The translations under genes and the position numbers were made by a program. The notes under the pieces are model-generated. The model had not been told where the DNA came from. It saw only the letters and a list, made by a program, of their open reading frames with translations, and did no database searches. Source: Eunapius fragilis (taxonomy: Eukaryota > Porifera > Demospongiae > Spongillida > Spongillidae). Taken from it: a stretch of 64,000 nucleotides of DNA. The stretch lies in assembly GCA_963681505.1 (NCBI GenBank), contig OY811971.1, positions 3,171,278 through 3,235,277 on the forward strand, given 5' to 3'. Position 1 is the first letter of the stretch, and every line of letters begins with the position of its first letter. This document shows, piece after piece, positions 35,216 to 45,840 of this stretch.

Positions 35216-35940
35216 TGAATTTATATACTACATATAGTACAGAAAAGGCATGTTTAACAACTCAGAATTTGTTTTTGACTTCCATGCTGGGTCTTGTTCA
35301 GAACCCATGAACTATACTGATTAACTAGAAAAAAGAATCTAACAGTATGCTTCACTTTTGATTGTCAGAGTAATCAATTTAGGGGTCAATTATATGCAGG
35401 CAGGTCTGTTTTTCATGCAGTATCAGATTTATTAATACATGCAACACGTGGAGGTAGTGATTGCATCCGCTTGGATAGCTTCCTTCTTAATTCACATTTT
35501 TATGATCAGTGAATTTTATTATGTCACCGCCCTTTAAAATTTCTATTTTCTAAGAGTTCTAAAATACCTATTGTTCTGATTCGCTAGTTCCACTTATGGA
35601 GTGAGATGAATTTTCTTGATCATCATTGATGCTCACAGACTCATCGTTTGATGAATCAATATCATTCTGTTCATCTGCATGATCATCTGTATATATATAA
35701 TTATTACATACATTGGCAATTATGCACCTATATAGAACAATTTCACCCCCCCCTCCCCCTCCCCCGCCATATACTTTCAATCTGCCCATCCATACCAGGC
35801 CCGAGCATAGTCCTGCTCATTGTCATTATGTAAGGACCTCCACAATTTGAATAGAGGGGTTGCACGGCTTACGTCACGACGCAATGTCGCGCATTGTCAT
35901 GTGACCAATTTTTATTGTAGAATTTTACATTGGGGGGCAA
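35216..35940. other. No clear gene; acidic frame on minus
   Basis: A minus frame at about 35690-35570 reads DDHADEQNDIDSSNDESVSI and similar acidic residues. It could be the N-terminal part of the EnSpm protein, with no support beyond position and strand. A G/C purine tract lies at 35743-35765. Confidence 0.3.
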
Positions 35941-36479
35941 GCGAGTATTGCGCGTGAATGGAATGAAGCGTGTTTCGGATTATTCTCAGGGTTTGTCTGC
36001 GGTTGCTCGAGACCGATATGAATCCAAAGTACTGCAAGCAGGTCTAGACACAGATCCGTACTCGATGGACGATTCCAAATGGTCTGAAACCCCAGATGTG
36101 ATGCCAAATACTAGCTAGAGTGACCTGATGCTTTACATGACCTCAACACCTAGCCCATATACCAAAAAGGAAATAAAGGCAAGTTATTTTGGTTTTGTGA
36201 TTACGGTTCTTATTGCTTTTTACTGTAGGCTTGGAAAGAAATGCTTGATGGAAATAGTTTTCTTCGGGCGGGTTGGATTCATGCTTTGAAGCTCCACGCG
36301 TTTGGTTCCACAGGTTATATGAAATTTTTGGTAATGGGCAATGTAAGTGCTAAGAACTTCATACCATTATAACGGCCGCATTCAGTGTAGACATTGTGTA
36401 GGTAAAGCATTCGCAGAGAATGTCGGCTCCTCACTGAATCCACGGGTGATCATTGGAGATGAGGGGGAAGACCTGTCAG

Positions 36480-37229
36480 CAGGGCTGCCGCGATATATCG
36501 CGATATGCGATATATCGCGATATTTTTTTTGGAGTTTCGCGATATCTTTTGGGGGTTTTCATGATAAAACTTGCGCGGAAATAGACGGAAAAGCACGGTG
36601 ATTGGCAGAAATTAGAGTAATAACGAAATATCAGCTTGTGTATTTGAAACGGCGATAAAAGTACGCGTGCATTCGGTGCATACAAGCCATTTAATTAAAA
36701 CAATTTAGCATTATGCCTCAGGAATATGCATTTCCCCAGTCGTTCTGGCAGAATCCTCCATCGTTTCTTCTGGAGTATATTTTTGGCTGTGGAGAAAACC
36801 CTTTCTGCAGGTGCAGTGGAGACTGGAATTGATAGGTACTTCCTTGCCAGTTTGGCAACATGAGGGAAGTGGACTTCATGTTGCATACAACCAGGCTGAT
36901 ACAACCCAGGAGCTTTCCTATACCACCCAAAATGTTCCCACATGTCACTCCTAAACGTTTTGCGGTCAACGGCCACAATATCCTCTTTCCCTACAGCATG
37001 GTACGACGGTCTATCAGTCGCTTCTTTTGATCCCGCCATAACGCGTAGCCTCAACAAAGGTTATTTGAAATGAATAGCAATGAATACTTTAATATCACCA
37101 ATGATCATTAATTTCATCACTTTAATAACCATAAATATATATCGCGATACATATCGCGATATTTTACTCATATCGCGATATATCGCGATATGGACGATAT
37201 CGGCAGAAGACCATATCGCGGCAGCCCTG
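36480..37229 (-). mobile_element. Non-autonomous hAT element, 750 bp, exact 8-bp target duplication
   Basis: The terminal inverted repeats CAGGGCTGCCGCGATA match perfectly over 16 bp. CCTGTCAG flanks both ends (36472-36479 and 37230-37237). Subterminal regions are packed with the palindrome TATCGCGATA (36490-36550, 37135-37220). The middle retains the end of a hAT transposase. It sits in the SWIM-finger exon of the YqaJ gene: removing it and one target copy restores LSAHCTCMAG in frame. Confidence 0.95.
36695..37057 (-). pseudogene. hAT transposase C-terminal dimerisation fragment
   Basis: 120 codons, including FPHVAKLARKYLSIPVSTAP, AERVFSTAKNILQKKRW and LPERLGKCIFLRHN, the hAT-C dimerisation region. 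No DNA-binding or catalytic part remains. The fragment is open throughout, which may reflect youth rather than function. It lies inside the 750 bp element above. Confidence 0.85.
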
Positions 37230-37801
37230 CCTGTCAGCTCACTGCACGTGTATGGCAGGGTAAGGATGTTGGTCACATCTCCTCCATTATATACATTGCA
37301 TATTTTAAATACTGATAAGGCTTGGTGAAGCTTGTAGTCATATTGCAGCTGTAATTTCAGCGCTCGTTAATGCTTCAGAGGTGCGCTCTAATTCGGGATT
37401 AGATGCTTGTACATCTAAGCAATGTGCTTGGCTACCTGTGGCACGCAATGTAAGTCAAAGAAATGTCATTTTTAAAAATGATATAATTATTTTCTAATAA
37501 GGTTTCACCAGCTTCAGTGAAGGATATTCAATTTTACTGTCCTGGTAATAAAAAACACAGGCTATCTAAACCTGATAACATCCAGCCATCAAGACAACAC
37601 ACAGACATTTGTCTGCCTTCAGAATTAGAGATGGACATTTTCTACAAGGACCTTGCCAAGGCAAAAGAGAAACCTGCCATTTTGAAAATCACAAATCTCT
37701 ATGCTGATAGTTTCATTCCTGTATCAACTATACCATCATTTCGACAACCATTAGCAGATTTGTATAACCCTTCAACTGCTAAGATGGCTAAGCGTGATTG
37801 A

Positions 37802-38339
37802 CATTAAATTATTAATTGTATATGTATATAGCTAGCACACCTATCATGCTGCCACATAATTCCTTGCACTTGCAAGGCTACATTGTAGTCCAATCAATGC
37901 ACTATTTATTCCGTTTTGGCTGCTCCATACATAGTGTATTTATTATTGTTGCATGAAAATTTCCCACATCATAATACTCAACAAGTTATTTGTTAGGCCT
38001 TATGGCTAAACCACTAGCACTCAGCTCTAGTGCATTTGAATATAATAATAGTCGCTGTCATGACTATGAATAATCTCACACACACCCTTGTTGACTATTA
38101 TGATGTGGGAAGTTTTCATGCAACAATATTCAAATACACCAGATACCTGGGGCTGCAACAACATGTAGAGTACAACCGCCTACAACATATTACTGGCAAT
38201 GGTTGTACATTGATTGGACCTCAAGGCAGCTTTGTTTTCACAGAACAGTCTCTGGCACAATGACATACATGTATGAGTTAACCACATACGAATAACTAGC
38301 ACCTATCTGGCTTGGCCACTTTGGTGGCCTATAGCAGTT
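37802..38339. mobile_element. Inserted segment with ~45 bp inverted repeat, inside the YqaJ gene
   Basis: It lies between two exon halves of the YqaJ gene (..STAKMAKRD stops at 37801; SRDNPSSLQMDY resumes near 38338). TTGTTGCATGAAAATTTCCC plus ACATCATAATA..CAACAAG at 37943-37986 is inverted at 38088-38134. CTAGCAC.CCTATC..GCC.CAC occurs near both ends in direct orientation (37832, 38297). The exact boundaries are not fixed, and part of the interval could be a normal intron. Confidence 0.5.
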
Positions 38340-39510
38340 CAAGGGATAATCCATCCTCCTTACAAATGGATTACCTTACCCTTATTAAAGAATGTGAGGT
38401 TATATTTTCTACCCTGCAGGTTAGTCATCTCTATTTATACATTCCTCTTTAATGTTGACCTATCTCAATTTAGATGACTGCTGATGAAGTTGAGCAATTG
38501 GAAAAGGCAACAAGAGGTCAATCGAAGAACAAGCTCTGGATGCAGCATCGGGCAGGGCGCATAACAGCCTCCAGGTGCAAAGATGTGGTGTTGACAAATC
38601 CTGATATGCCATCACAGACCTTAATAAAAAGCATCTGTTACCGAGATGCTTATACCTTTAGCACTGAAGCTACTGGGTAAGCACCTAACACTTGTTTTAA
38701 GTTGACAGTTACACAATCCTTATGTATAGGTGGGGTGTGAGCCATGAAAAGGATGCCATTGAAATGTATTACAAAAGTGCTACTCATACTCACAAAGAAC
38801 TTTCCATCACCCTATGTGGCTTATTTGTTGATATGAAAAGTCCGTACATTGGTGCTTCACCAGATGCCATTATTAACTGCAAATGCTGTGGAATGGGTGT
38901 TTTGGAAGTTAAATGCCCTTATACTTTAAAAAGTGGTATTCCTGAGCTATCACCCCACGATTGTTTCCTAAAAAGGTGTGGTGGTAACAATAACATGTCT
39001 TTGCAGTCCAACCATGCCTACTATTATCATGACCAAATGCAACTCTCCATCTGTTGTGCATCTTATTGTGACTTTGTAGTATGGACACCCAATTCACTAT
39101 ATGTGGAAAGAATAAAAGAAGATAGCTATAGAGCCCTGATTGCGGATATCATGGAGACGATAAAGCACTTCTTTGTTTATGGTTTGCTACCAGAGATCAT
39201 TGGGAAGTGGTACACAAGAAAGCCAATAGCTGATTCAAAAGAAATTGTACAAGAAAGCCTTTTAGATGAAAATGAAGTTGAAGACTACAAAAAGCTCTGG
39301 TGTTACTGCAATGAGCCAAGCTATGGAGAAATGATAAAGTGTAATGATAAAGAATGCAGCATTCAATGGTTTCATTTTGACTGCTTTCGAATTAAAAGCG
39401 CCCCTAAAGGAAAGTGCTTCTGCCCTTCATGCCGCAAAAAGCCAAAGGGGAAAAAAAGCAAGAAGTAACAATTATACACATGTATGTTTGACTATCATAA
39501 TTTTTGTTTT

Positions 39511-41910
39511 TCATCCAATCTGAGGAATCACTGAAGGAGATAGATTAATTAATGCACAACATACATGCACCAATTTATCAATAGTGGGTTCTGTGTCTTT
39601 GCTACTTTTCAATAAACTAATAAGTACAACATTCTGCAGTATAGTATACTTCTGCTTTAAAGATCCAATGACTCGTTCCACATGAATTCGAACTAGAGAT
39701 AATTCCCTGCTCCAGTCCACCTCCACTTTCTCCAACTGTCTTTTTCCTCTCGTGAATGGAGGAATCTTAACTTCAGCCATGACCATATTGGCATAATCAC
39801 TACATGCAAAGCCTCGATCGGCCACTATCACATCTCCTACACAAATTGAAAAATCGAATTCATTGTGCATGTATAATCATCACAAACTATTCATACCTGG
39901 ATTGAGAAAATCAATCAATTTTGACTGCTCAACAATCTTTTTGTCTGTCATGTGTCCACCCACACAATCAGAAACAAAGTATATTGTTCCTTGAGGTGTT
40001 ATGCCCAACAGAAACTTCACTGTAGAGTGATGCTTATAATTACTCCACACTTGCGCACGTGCCAGAAGATCAGAGGGACGTTCAATAAATACCTCGGTAC
40101 AGTCGACGATAACACAGCAATTGTTAAAGAACTTCCTGAATGAAATTGGCATTGTTTTTCGGAGCGTTTCCCTGTCTGGCCACTTGATCAGATAGTGTAG
40201 TCTAGAGGCGTTTCTTCACTAGCAACCGCAAACCGGATCGATCCGGATCGGGGGTGCGTCTTCACTAGCTAATTAGCATTCATCGACCAAACCGGATCGA
40301 TCCTGTTGGGGCGTAACCCATGACAAAATGGCCGCTGTGTAACTATGGAGTAACGCTAGAACGTCGGTGGGGCAGCTGACGTTCAGCGACAGCTGGACGG
40401 CGTTGTACGAAATAAGTTGATTTATCAGCGGATATGTACTGCTCACAACGAATATATACTTGAATACTAGGAGATGTATTCAATACGCTAGGAGATATAT
40501 TCATACTTGAATACATCTCCTAGCGCGTTGCCGCCGACGTTTTTTTGCCCTTTTTGTGCGATTTTGGAGGTTTCTTTTTCGTAGCTGGAAGTAGGCCGCT
40601 AAGGCTAAGCACTGGTATATGCTTGCTTAGTCTTAGCGGCCTACTTCCAGCTACGAAAAAGAAACCTCCAAATTCGCACAAAAAGGGCAAGTCTCGTTAC
40701 TCCATAGTTGCACAGCGGCCATTTTGTCATGGGTTACGCCCCAACTGGATCGATCCGGTTTGGTCGATGAATGCTAATTAGCTAGTGAAGACGCACCCCC
40801 GATCCGGATCGATCCGGTTTGCGGTTGCTAGTGAAGAAACGCCTTAGCAGCAGCAACTTCAAGGACTGCATGAAAGCATCTGGTGAGAGTGGATTTGTGC
40901 ACACCGAAACGGTATGCCAAGTCTTCATTGTAAAGACCAAGGCGAATTTTCATCAGGAACATCAAAACCATTGCGAATTTAGGCAACTTCTTGCAGTCAG
41001 GCAAAGAAGGTGACAGCAAATTAAGTAGTGCATTAAAAATTCTTTGATGCCTGCACAATTTCGGCAATAATATGCAAAACATTATTGCAGCAACGCATAA
41101 CCATTACCTGTATAGAATTTTAATTTTTCTTCATTCTGACAAAGAGAATGAGGGGAAAGTTGAGATACCTCTTCTACGGTATCTGTTTGGCAACCAGCAT
41201 CTACTGTACTCATCCAAGCAGTCTGACACTCTACTGAGATCATGTCAATGCTAGCTTGGCATGATGCAGTATTCCTGACTTTCCTCAACAATATCTGTTT
41301 GACATTCACCAGAAATCATGTCAACACTGGCTTGACATGCAGTGCTGAGTAAAACAAACTCCTCCGCAAAACTCTTAAGTGCAACAACCAATACTACCAT
41401 TGAGTCAAGCTGATCATGATCGATTTGAGTCTCTATTGCACAAACTTTTGAGTACAAAGCTAAAATTAGAATCCAAAAATACCTTCTCACTATCATAATT
41501 TGTGGCATGCTGCCCAGTCTGTAGGATCGTTCCAGAACTACTAGCTCTCAATTCTGCTCTACGCTGAGATCGTTGGTAGCGATCGCGAGTTGGTAGAGTT
41601 GAACTGTATCCCAAGTTTTTGGTTGGTACCCAATCTGGATTACAGAAGTCTTCCAAAGCGGCAGGCATTCCTGAAAGAAGTACAGCACATGTAGCTTAAT
41701 TTGATACATCACAGACGTTACTACCTGATTCAAAGTGAACAGAACACACTCGATCGTGTGACGAAGGCGCCCAGTCTTTCCTTTGGATATTTTGGATAGC
41801 CATTCGCTTTGTCTCCGAGACGACAACTCTTTTTGCTCTTTGCTGTGCCAAAAATTTGCACAAGGTATAGGGAAGAACTTTATACCTTTGTCGTTATCCA
41901 TTTGAACCAA
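39511..41910 (-). pseudogene. Harbinger-type transposase (THAP, HTH, DDE_4), interrupted and frameshifted
   Basis: From the 5' end on minus: a THAP-like domain (DKGIKFFPIP near 41885, WLSKISK; then, after a 1-nt break near 41782, VCSVHFESG); intron 41724-41671; MPAALEDFCNPDWVPTKNLG, typical of this family; linker with CQTD motifs (41500-41150); KLKFYTGNGYALL; HTH region KLPKFAMVLMFLMKIRLGLY, NEDLAYRFGVHKSTLTRCFH (~41000-40860); then after a 639 bp insertion RLHYLIKWPD, KTMPISFRKFFNN, CVIVDCTEVFIERPS (first Asp), WSNYKHHSTVKFLLGITPQG; intron 39896-39837 (GT-AG, rejoining PGD); VIVADRGF (second Asp); IPPFTRGKRQL; VRIHVERVIGSLKQKY (Glu). The catalytic DDE set is intact in sequence, but the gene cannot be read through. 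Confidence 0.85.
40206..40844. mobile_element. Fold-back MITE, 639 bp, 3-bp TAG target duplication
   Basis: Terminal arms (AGGCGTTTCTTCACTAGCAA and onward for ~145 bp) are inverted at the right end. A second, inner fold-back (GAGGTTTCTTTTTCGTAGCT..GTAGGCCGCTAAG) covers 40540-40690. TAG flanks both sides (40203-40205, 40845-40847). It is inserted in the transposase gene: excision with one TAG rejoins ..EVAAA to RLHYLIKWPD without a frame change. The class is unclear; the 3-bp duplication would fit Harbinger or CACTA mobilisation. Confidence 0.92.
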
Positions 41911-42925
41911 AGGTTTGAAAGCCTAACTATATACTTCCGTTCTTCTTGTACAGAAGCTTATCAAAGCATCCGGTACGTAACACACGTAGGCGTCTACAAA
42001 CATGCCAGGTAAACGCCCATGGAGTACATTAAGGTCGCACATGTATCCTCAACTGATTGGTCGAGATGCTTTGCCTCGTCATGATAACGATACTTCGTTT
42101 CAAGTCTGACACTTTAGAAGAAAATACAAATTAATGCTCGCTACTATATACATTCCCGAGCTGTTTTAACGTTGCAAGTGTCAAATACATAACTATCCAG
42201 AGCGGACCTTCCCACATTTTGACTCGTCACACATGTTGGGTCTTTTCAATATAAGGATGGGGGCGAGAGCTGTCACACGAATGCTTTAGGTTAGTCTGGA
42301 GAGAATGAGCCAGGGAGTACGTTCCTCCCTCCAATGTTGCGAGCGTAAAACACAACTTTGTTGACCCCGCCGTGCGACATCCACTTTATGTTATATCAAC
42401 TTATATGTTTGAAATCATAATCACGTGGTACACGCCCCATGCTTCTAACTATATCTAGTAGGTATCGCATCACATAATATTAAAATTTTCATATTTCTCG
42501 GACCCAGGCTATATAGCTGTCACGTAAGGGATTTGACAGGTTAATATATTTAGTTAGTCTTAAAAATACTATAAGCTACCATTTTGATGACTTTCGTCGT
42601 TCTGTCTTTTGCTGATGACTTCTTTCTGGTGTTCAAAATAGGTTGATTTGCTCACGTACTCGCTACAGTGGTAGCAGAATCGTCTTTTGCCGCTCATTCA
42701 CAACAAATTTGAAAAAATGTCTTCACGTGATTAAATTATAAACCCGTAACCACACGTTCATTGATATCGTGTGCGACAGAGTTCATTTACAGTGTGTACG
42801 ATACCCGCAATCATGTGTTTCGTACATTTCACGTTGGACCCGTAAAATACGTGAATCGTAGTGGTACGCAATCAGACGCCCGAATTGCTGTGGTTATTAA
42901 CGGTGGTTAGCTTTGATATTGGTAA
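41911..42925. other. No gene recognised
   Basis: Unique-looking sequence beyond the transposase start. No terminal repeat for the Harbinger element and no exon could be supported. Confidence 0.35.
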
Positions 42926-42928
42926 TAT

Positions 42929-43094
42929 CCAGGCGGATTCGAAGTAACATGATAACAGTAAAAAGCGGCTGGGGCGAAGCACCAGACCCCGGGTACTCTT
43001 ACGCGCAATATTTCGTAGCCACGCCCAAATCATGATTATTAACGCCCCTCCCCTTTGCCCCCCCCTCGCAAAAAAATTCTGGATCCAGCCCTGA
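42929..43094. mobile_element. Small GC-rich hAT-like remnant
   Basis: The right end TTCTGGATCCAGCCCTG and the left CCAGGCGGATTCGAAG make imperfect inverted termini. Inside are AAAGCGGCTGGGGC and CCAGACCCCGGG, words also present at 53115-53145 in the right arm of the 48.65 kb hAT element. No target duplication seen. Confidence 0.4.
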
Positions 43095-43312
43095 AGACAG
43101 AGATAAGAGAGGGTGCGTGTGCATGCCCCCCGCGGTTGCTGCTGGCAGCGCATCCGTTCAGCTAAACATGAATTACATTATGACAAAGACTGACAGCATG
43201 TACCATTCTGGACGCATGTAATTTTGCATGATTTCACCATGCATGCCAGAGAGATGTAGTTTAGAGATTTATCACGTATCGGAAGTTTTGCTAGAAACTT
43301 TCCATTATAGGA

Positions 43313-43572
43313 TTTGACCCCGACTATATGAACTCATTCAAAATACGCGACCCGTTTCTAACAAGACTTAATTCCGACGATCAGATCGTTTAGCTTGTTA
43401 TAGCAATCGAACTAGAAGTCAAAAATGAGCAGTTTCGTCTTTTGTTTTATGTCACAGAACCGAGCGGTTGTAGAGAACAAAAGGGTACAGCCCGTCCTCG
43501 TACCCTGTCCCGGAACATAGTCTCCTTCTTCTTCTTGGCAACGCATAACTTGGGATAGGAACACTTTTAAAC
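43313..43572 (-). repeat. Dispersed repeat of unknown class, copy inverted relative to 21810
   Basis: Read on minus it follows the 21810-22090 copy end to end: CCTATCCCAAGTTATGCGTT, GGGACAGGGTACGAGGACG, GTTCTCTACAACCGCTCGGTT, GTCTTGTTAGAAACGGGTCG and GTCGGGGTCAAATCCTATAAT. Confidence 0.65.
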
Positions 43573-43699
43573 AATGAAAATTTCACCAATAGCTTCGATT
43601 CAGAATAGGCTGCATGCATGGACGACCCGCTTTCATATAGAATAGTCGATGTTGATAATATATTTTGGGCTATACGGTCTATGTAAGATGCATAATTAG

Positions 43700-43962
43700 A
43701 CAAGTAACTAAAAACATTCTCTGCGAGAGGTATATAGGATTTGAAGGCAATTGGCGGTGTAAAAAGCAAGGAAACAAGGTCTTATCAGAAGGGAAAATGT
43801 AATTGTCCTATTTCTAGGGCATGTATTTTTTGTGTGCTATAAATATAGGACTATTACATTTTCCCTTCGATAAGACCTAGTTTCCTTGCATTTAAACCGC
43901 CCATTGCCTTCAAATCCTATATACCACCAACTTTCTCGTAGAGAAAGTTTTTAGTTACTTGT
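43700..43962. mobile_element. Palindromic MITE, copy 4
   Basis: ACAAGTAACTAAAAACATTC at the left and its complement at the right end. Arms contain GGTATATAGGATTTGAAGGC, AAAAAGCAAGGAAACAAGG and GGGAAAATGTAATTGTCCTA with matching complements. This is the fourth family member, independent in position from the others. Confidence 0.88.
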
Positions 43963-44009
43963 TCATATGCATATACACATGCATAGCACTTTACCATCAA
44001 ATGCCTTGT

Positions 44010-45070
44010 GTTCATGGTTGCCAATAATATGCCCCCCACCCCCCTCCCACCCCATCCCCCCACCCCACCCCAAATACTGCTGTCGTTGTACTCAAATGAT
44101 TTTAATGCATTGTCAAGTGTTTTGAGAAAGAGTCCTTCTTTTTCAAAGTCCCTCTTTTCACAGTATCTGCTACCTGCTGCAACACTTCATGTAAATGCTG
44201 GGCAGTTTCAAGGTCTGCTTGGAGCAACGGACGTTTTTACAGTGTCTGGCTGTACTTGGAAAAACTGGAGCAGTTGAAGTTAGTTGTTTGAAATGCTAGT
44301 TCCAAGTCCAATTGACAACATATAGCTTCCAGCAGATGGAACATCTTCTTGAAGATCCCCAACATGATCTGTTTCCTTACCAGTCAGATAGATGCCTGAG
44401 GATTTGAGCCACCTGAATTAGCAGTTGGTTAGATTTGGTACCCGCCTCAGAAGCCTCAGTTTATTCGAAGGTATGGCTTTCAAGTCCTGCCTTAATTGCC
44501 AATAGTTCAGCTGCCTGAAGCTCAATTGATAATGAGATTCTTACCTTATCACCTCTCTTCATTGCTAAGGATGAGATCTTTTTTTGGATAAGCGCAGATG
44601 CTACTCCGCCACTGACAATGCCTCAGATATTCTGCATTTGACAACATCAGATTTTTACAGTCAGAGAGCAGGCAGCTGTGGTTTCTTGGTAAGCTCTGGT
44701 AACATGCATGAATGCGATTGACTAAAGTGAGTATAGATATTGTGTAACCCCAGTGCAAGTCAATCATTCACTTCACTGTTCCTACTGTAGCTAGGAAGTT
44801 GCATGTCTTTTTCAGGACTGGTAGAGGTGGCCCTCTTCAGCAATCCTGTTGCTTCTCCTAAGGTGTAATTGATGTTACACATGCAGTCTTGCGGCTCATG
44901 CCCTTCATACTAACCAGCCTTAGTATCGCTGCTGCAGTCTTCTGTACAATGTACCGACCTCTGACACGGGAGGAAACCAATTAAGCTAAGGGACAATCCT
45001 CTGAGCAGCAGGGACAGTTCACAGCACCATGCATTCAGGTACTGCTATCCACTCCTGGATATATAAAATC
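44010..45070 (-). other. Degenerate region with coding-like patches, unassigned
   Basis: After a C-rich tract (44030-44075), minus frames show patches such as RYCEKRDFEKEGLFLKTLDN and LGEATGLLKRATSTSPEKDM interrupted by frequent stops. It may be a relic of a transposon gene that I cannot identify. Confidence 0.25.
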
Positions 45071-45334
45071 CAACGATCTAATCTTAGCAAATCAATAGCT
45101 ACAGGAGTCCTTTATGTTCACACCGACTTTGAAACGAATTGGACGCTCCACCGGAAGAGGTGCACGAGGTTTTGAAATTAACAAAATCGACAACGTTCTG
45201 CTATTGGAAAATGCATTTAATAATATATCGTATTGAATAAAATGAAATATCAAAAGGCATATTATCGCCCTGGCTATGATCGTGTGCACAATGCAGTATA
45301 CGTACGCATGCGTCATATTTAGCAAAATTCAAAC

Positions 45335-45386
45335 ATGGCGTTGTCGAATGAGGTAGGTCATAGTGAAATGAGCTAGCAGTCTGAAA

Positions 45387-45475
<89 letters not shown>

Positions 45476-45840
45476 TGCGTGTGCGTGTGTGTGTGCGTGC
45501 GTGTGCGTGCATGTGCGTATGTGACTACTAACTAGCGGATCCCGCACGAAAGGGTTACCTCTATACGTTTGTTTATGCGCGGTGTCTTTGCGTATGTGCT
45601 GTTTAAGTTGGATGCAGAGGGAGTGATGGAGGTGATGCAATTATGTTTGCGCTTAGTGCAAATGTGTGACTACGCCATGCACCTTCCCTCACAATGAAAA
45701 ACCTACTAGTAAGTACTTGTTCATCTGTCACTGCAGCAACGTAACCAGCGTGACCTGATATACGCAGAGCAACATATGGCAATATAGAGGAGGTCATTAC
45801 GCTTCTCGATAAGGAAACATATATTGATGGTAGTGATAAG
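45335..45840 (+). CDS. ROCO gene 5' exons (start codon and first ankyrin half)
   Basis: ATG at 45335 gives MALSNE before a donor GAG|GTAGGT. The next exon, after CACTGCAG (45737), reads QRNQRDLIYA, then needs one extra base near 45770 to continue as ATYGNIEEVITLLDKETYID, GSDK, and meets a donor GTAAGG at 45841. The exon is 104 nt; 105 would keep frame. The missing base lies in GCAGAGCAAC, where GCAGCAGCAAC would be expected, so a real lesion or an assembly error is possible. The start choice rests on the donor and phase only. Confidence 0.55.

Larger units (their letters stand above)
35963..39468 (+). pseudogene. YqaJ-like exonuclease gene with SWIM and PHD fingers, interrupted
   Basis: Exons: 35963-36178 (MKRVSDYSQGLSAVARDRYE, then YMTSTPSPYTKKEIK; in-frame TAG at 36116-36118 where the family has Trp), 36229-36342 (AWKEMLDGNSFLRAGWIHAL), 36386-36479 joined to 37238-37259 (LSAHCTCMAG, SWIM CxC), 37320-37449 (GEACSHIAAVI, SWIM CxH), 37502-37801 (SPASVKDIQFYCPG, ending in TGA), about 38340-38419 (DYLTLIKECEVIFSTLQ), 38474-38676 and 38730-39468. 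The last two form the YqaJ nuclease (WMQHRAGRITASRCKDV, GASPDAIINC, GVLEVKCPY with Asp and ExK) and a C-terminal PHD finger (WCYCNEPSYGEMIKCNDKEC, WFHFDCFRI, CPSC). Intron 36179-36228 uses a GC donor. The nonsense codon plus two insertions make it non-functional as it stands. Confidence 0.82.
35942..41910. mobile_element. ISL2EU-type Harbinger locus (YqaJ nuclease gene plus DDE_4 transposase)
   Basis: Two convergent genes with 42 bp between their stop codons: a YqaJ/SWIM/PHD gene on plus (35963-39468) and a THAP-HTH-DDE_4 transposase on minus (39511-41910). This pairing is the known hallmark of ISL2EU-type elements. Both genes have compact GT-AG introns (43-60 bp). Three later insertions interrupt them. 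I searched by eye for terminal inverted repeats outside the genes and did not find them, so the true element ends are unknown. Confidence 0.8.

Noticed and set aside
35820..42120. Terminal inverted repeats for the Harbinger locus
   Set aside because: Candidate words (for example GTTGCACGGCTTACGTCACG at 35859) have no complement near 41950-42370, so no ends are claimed.
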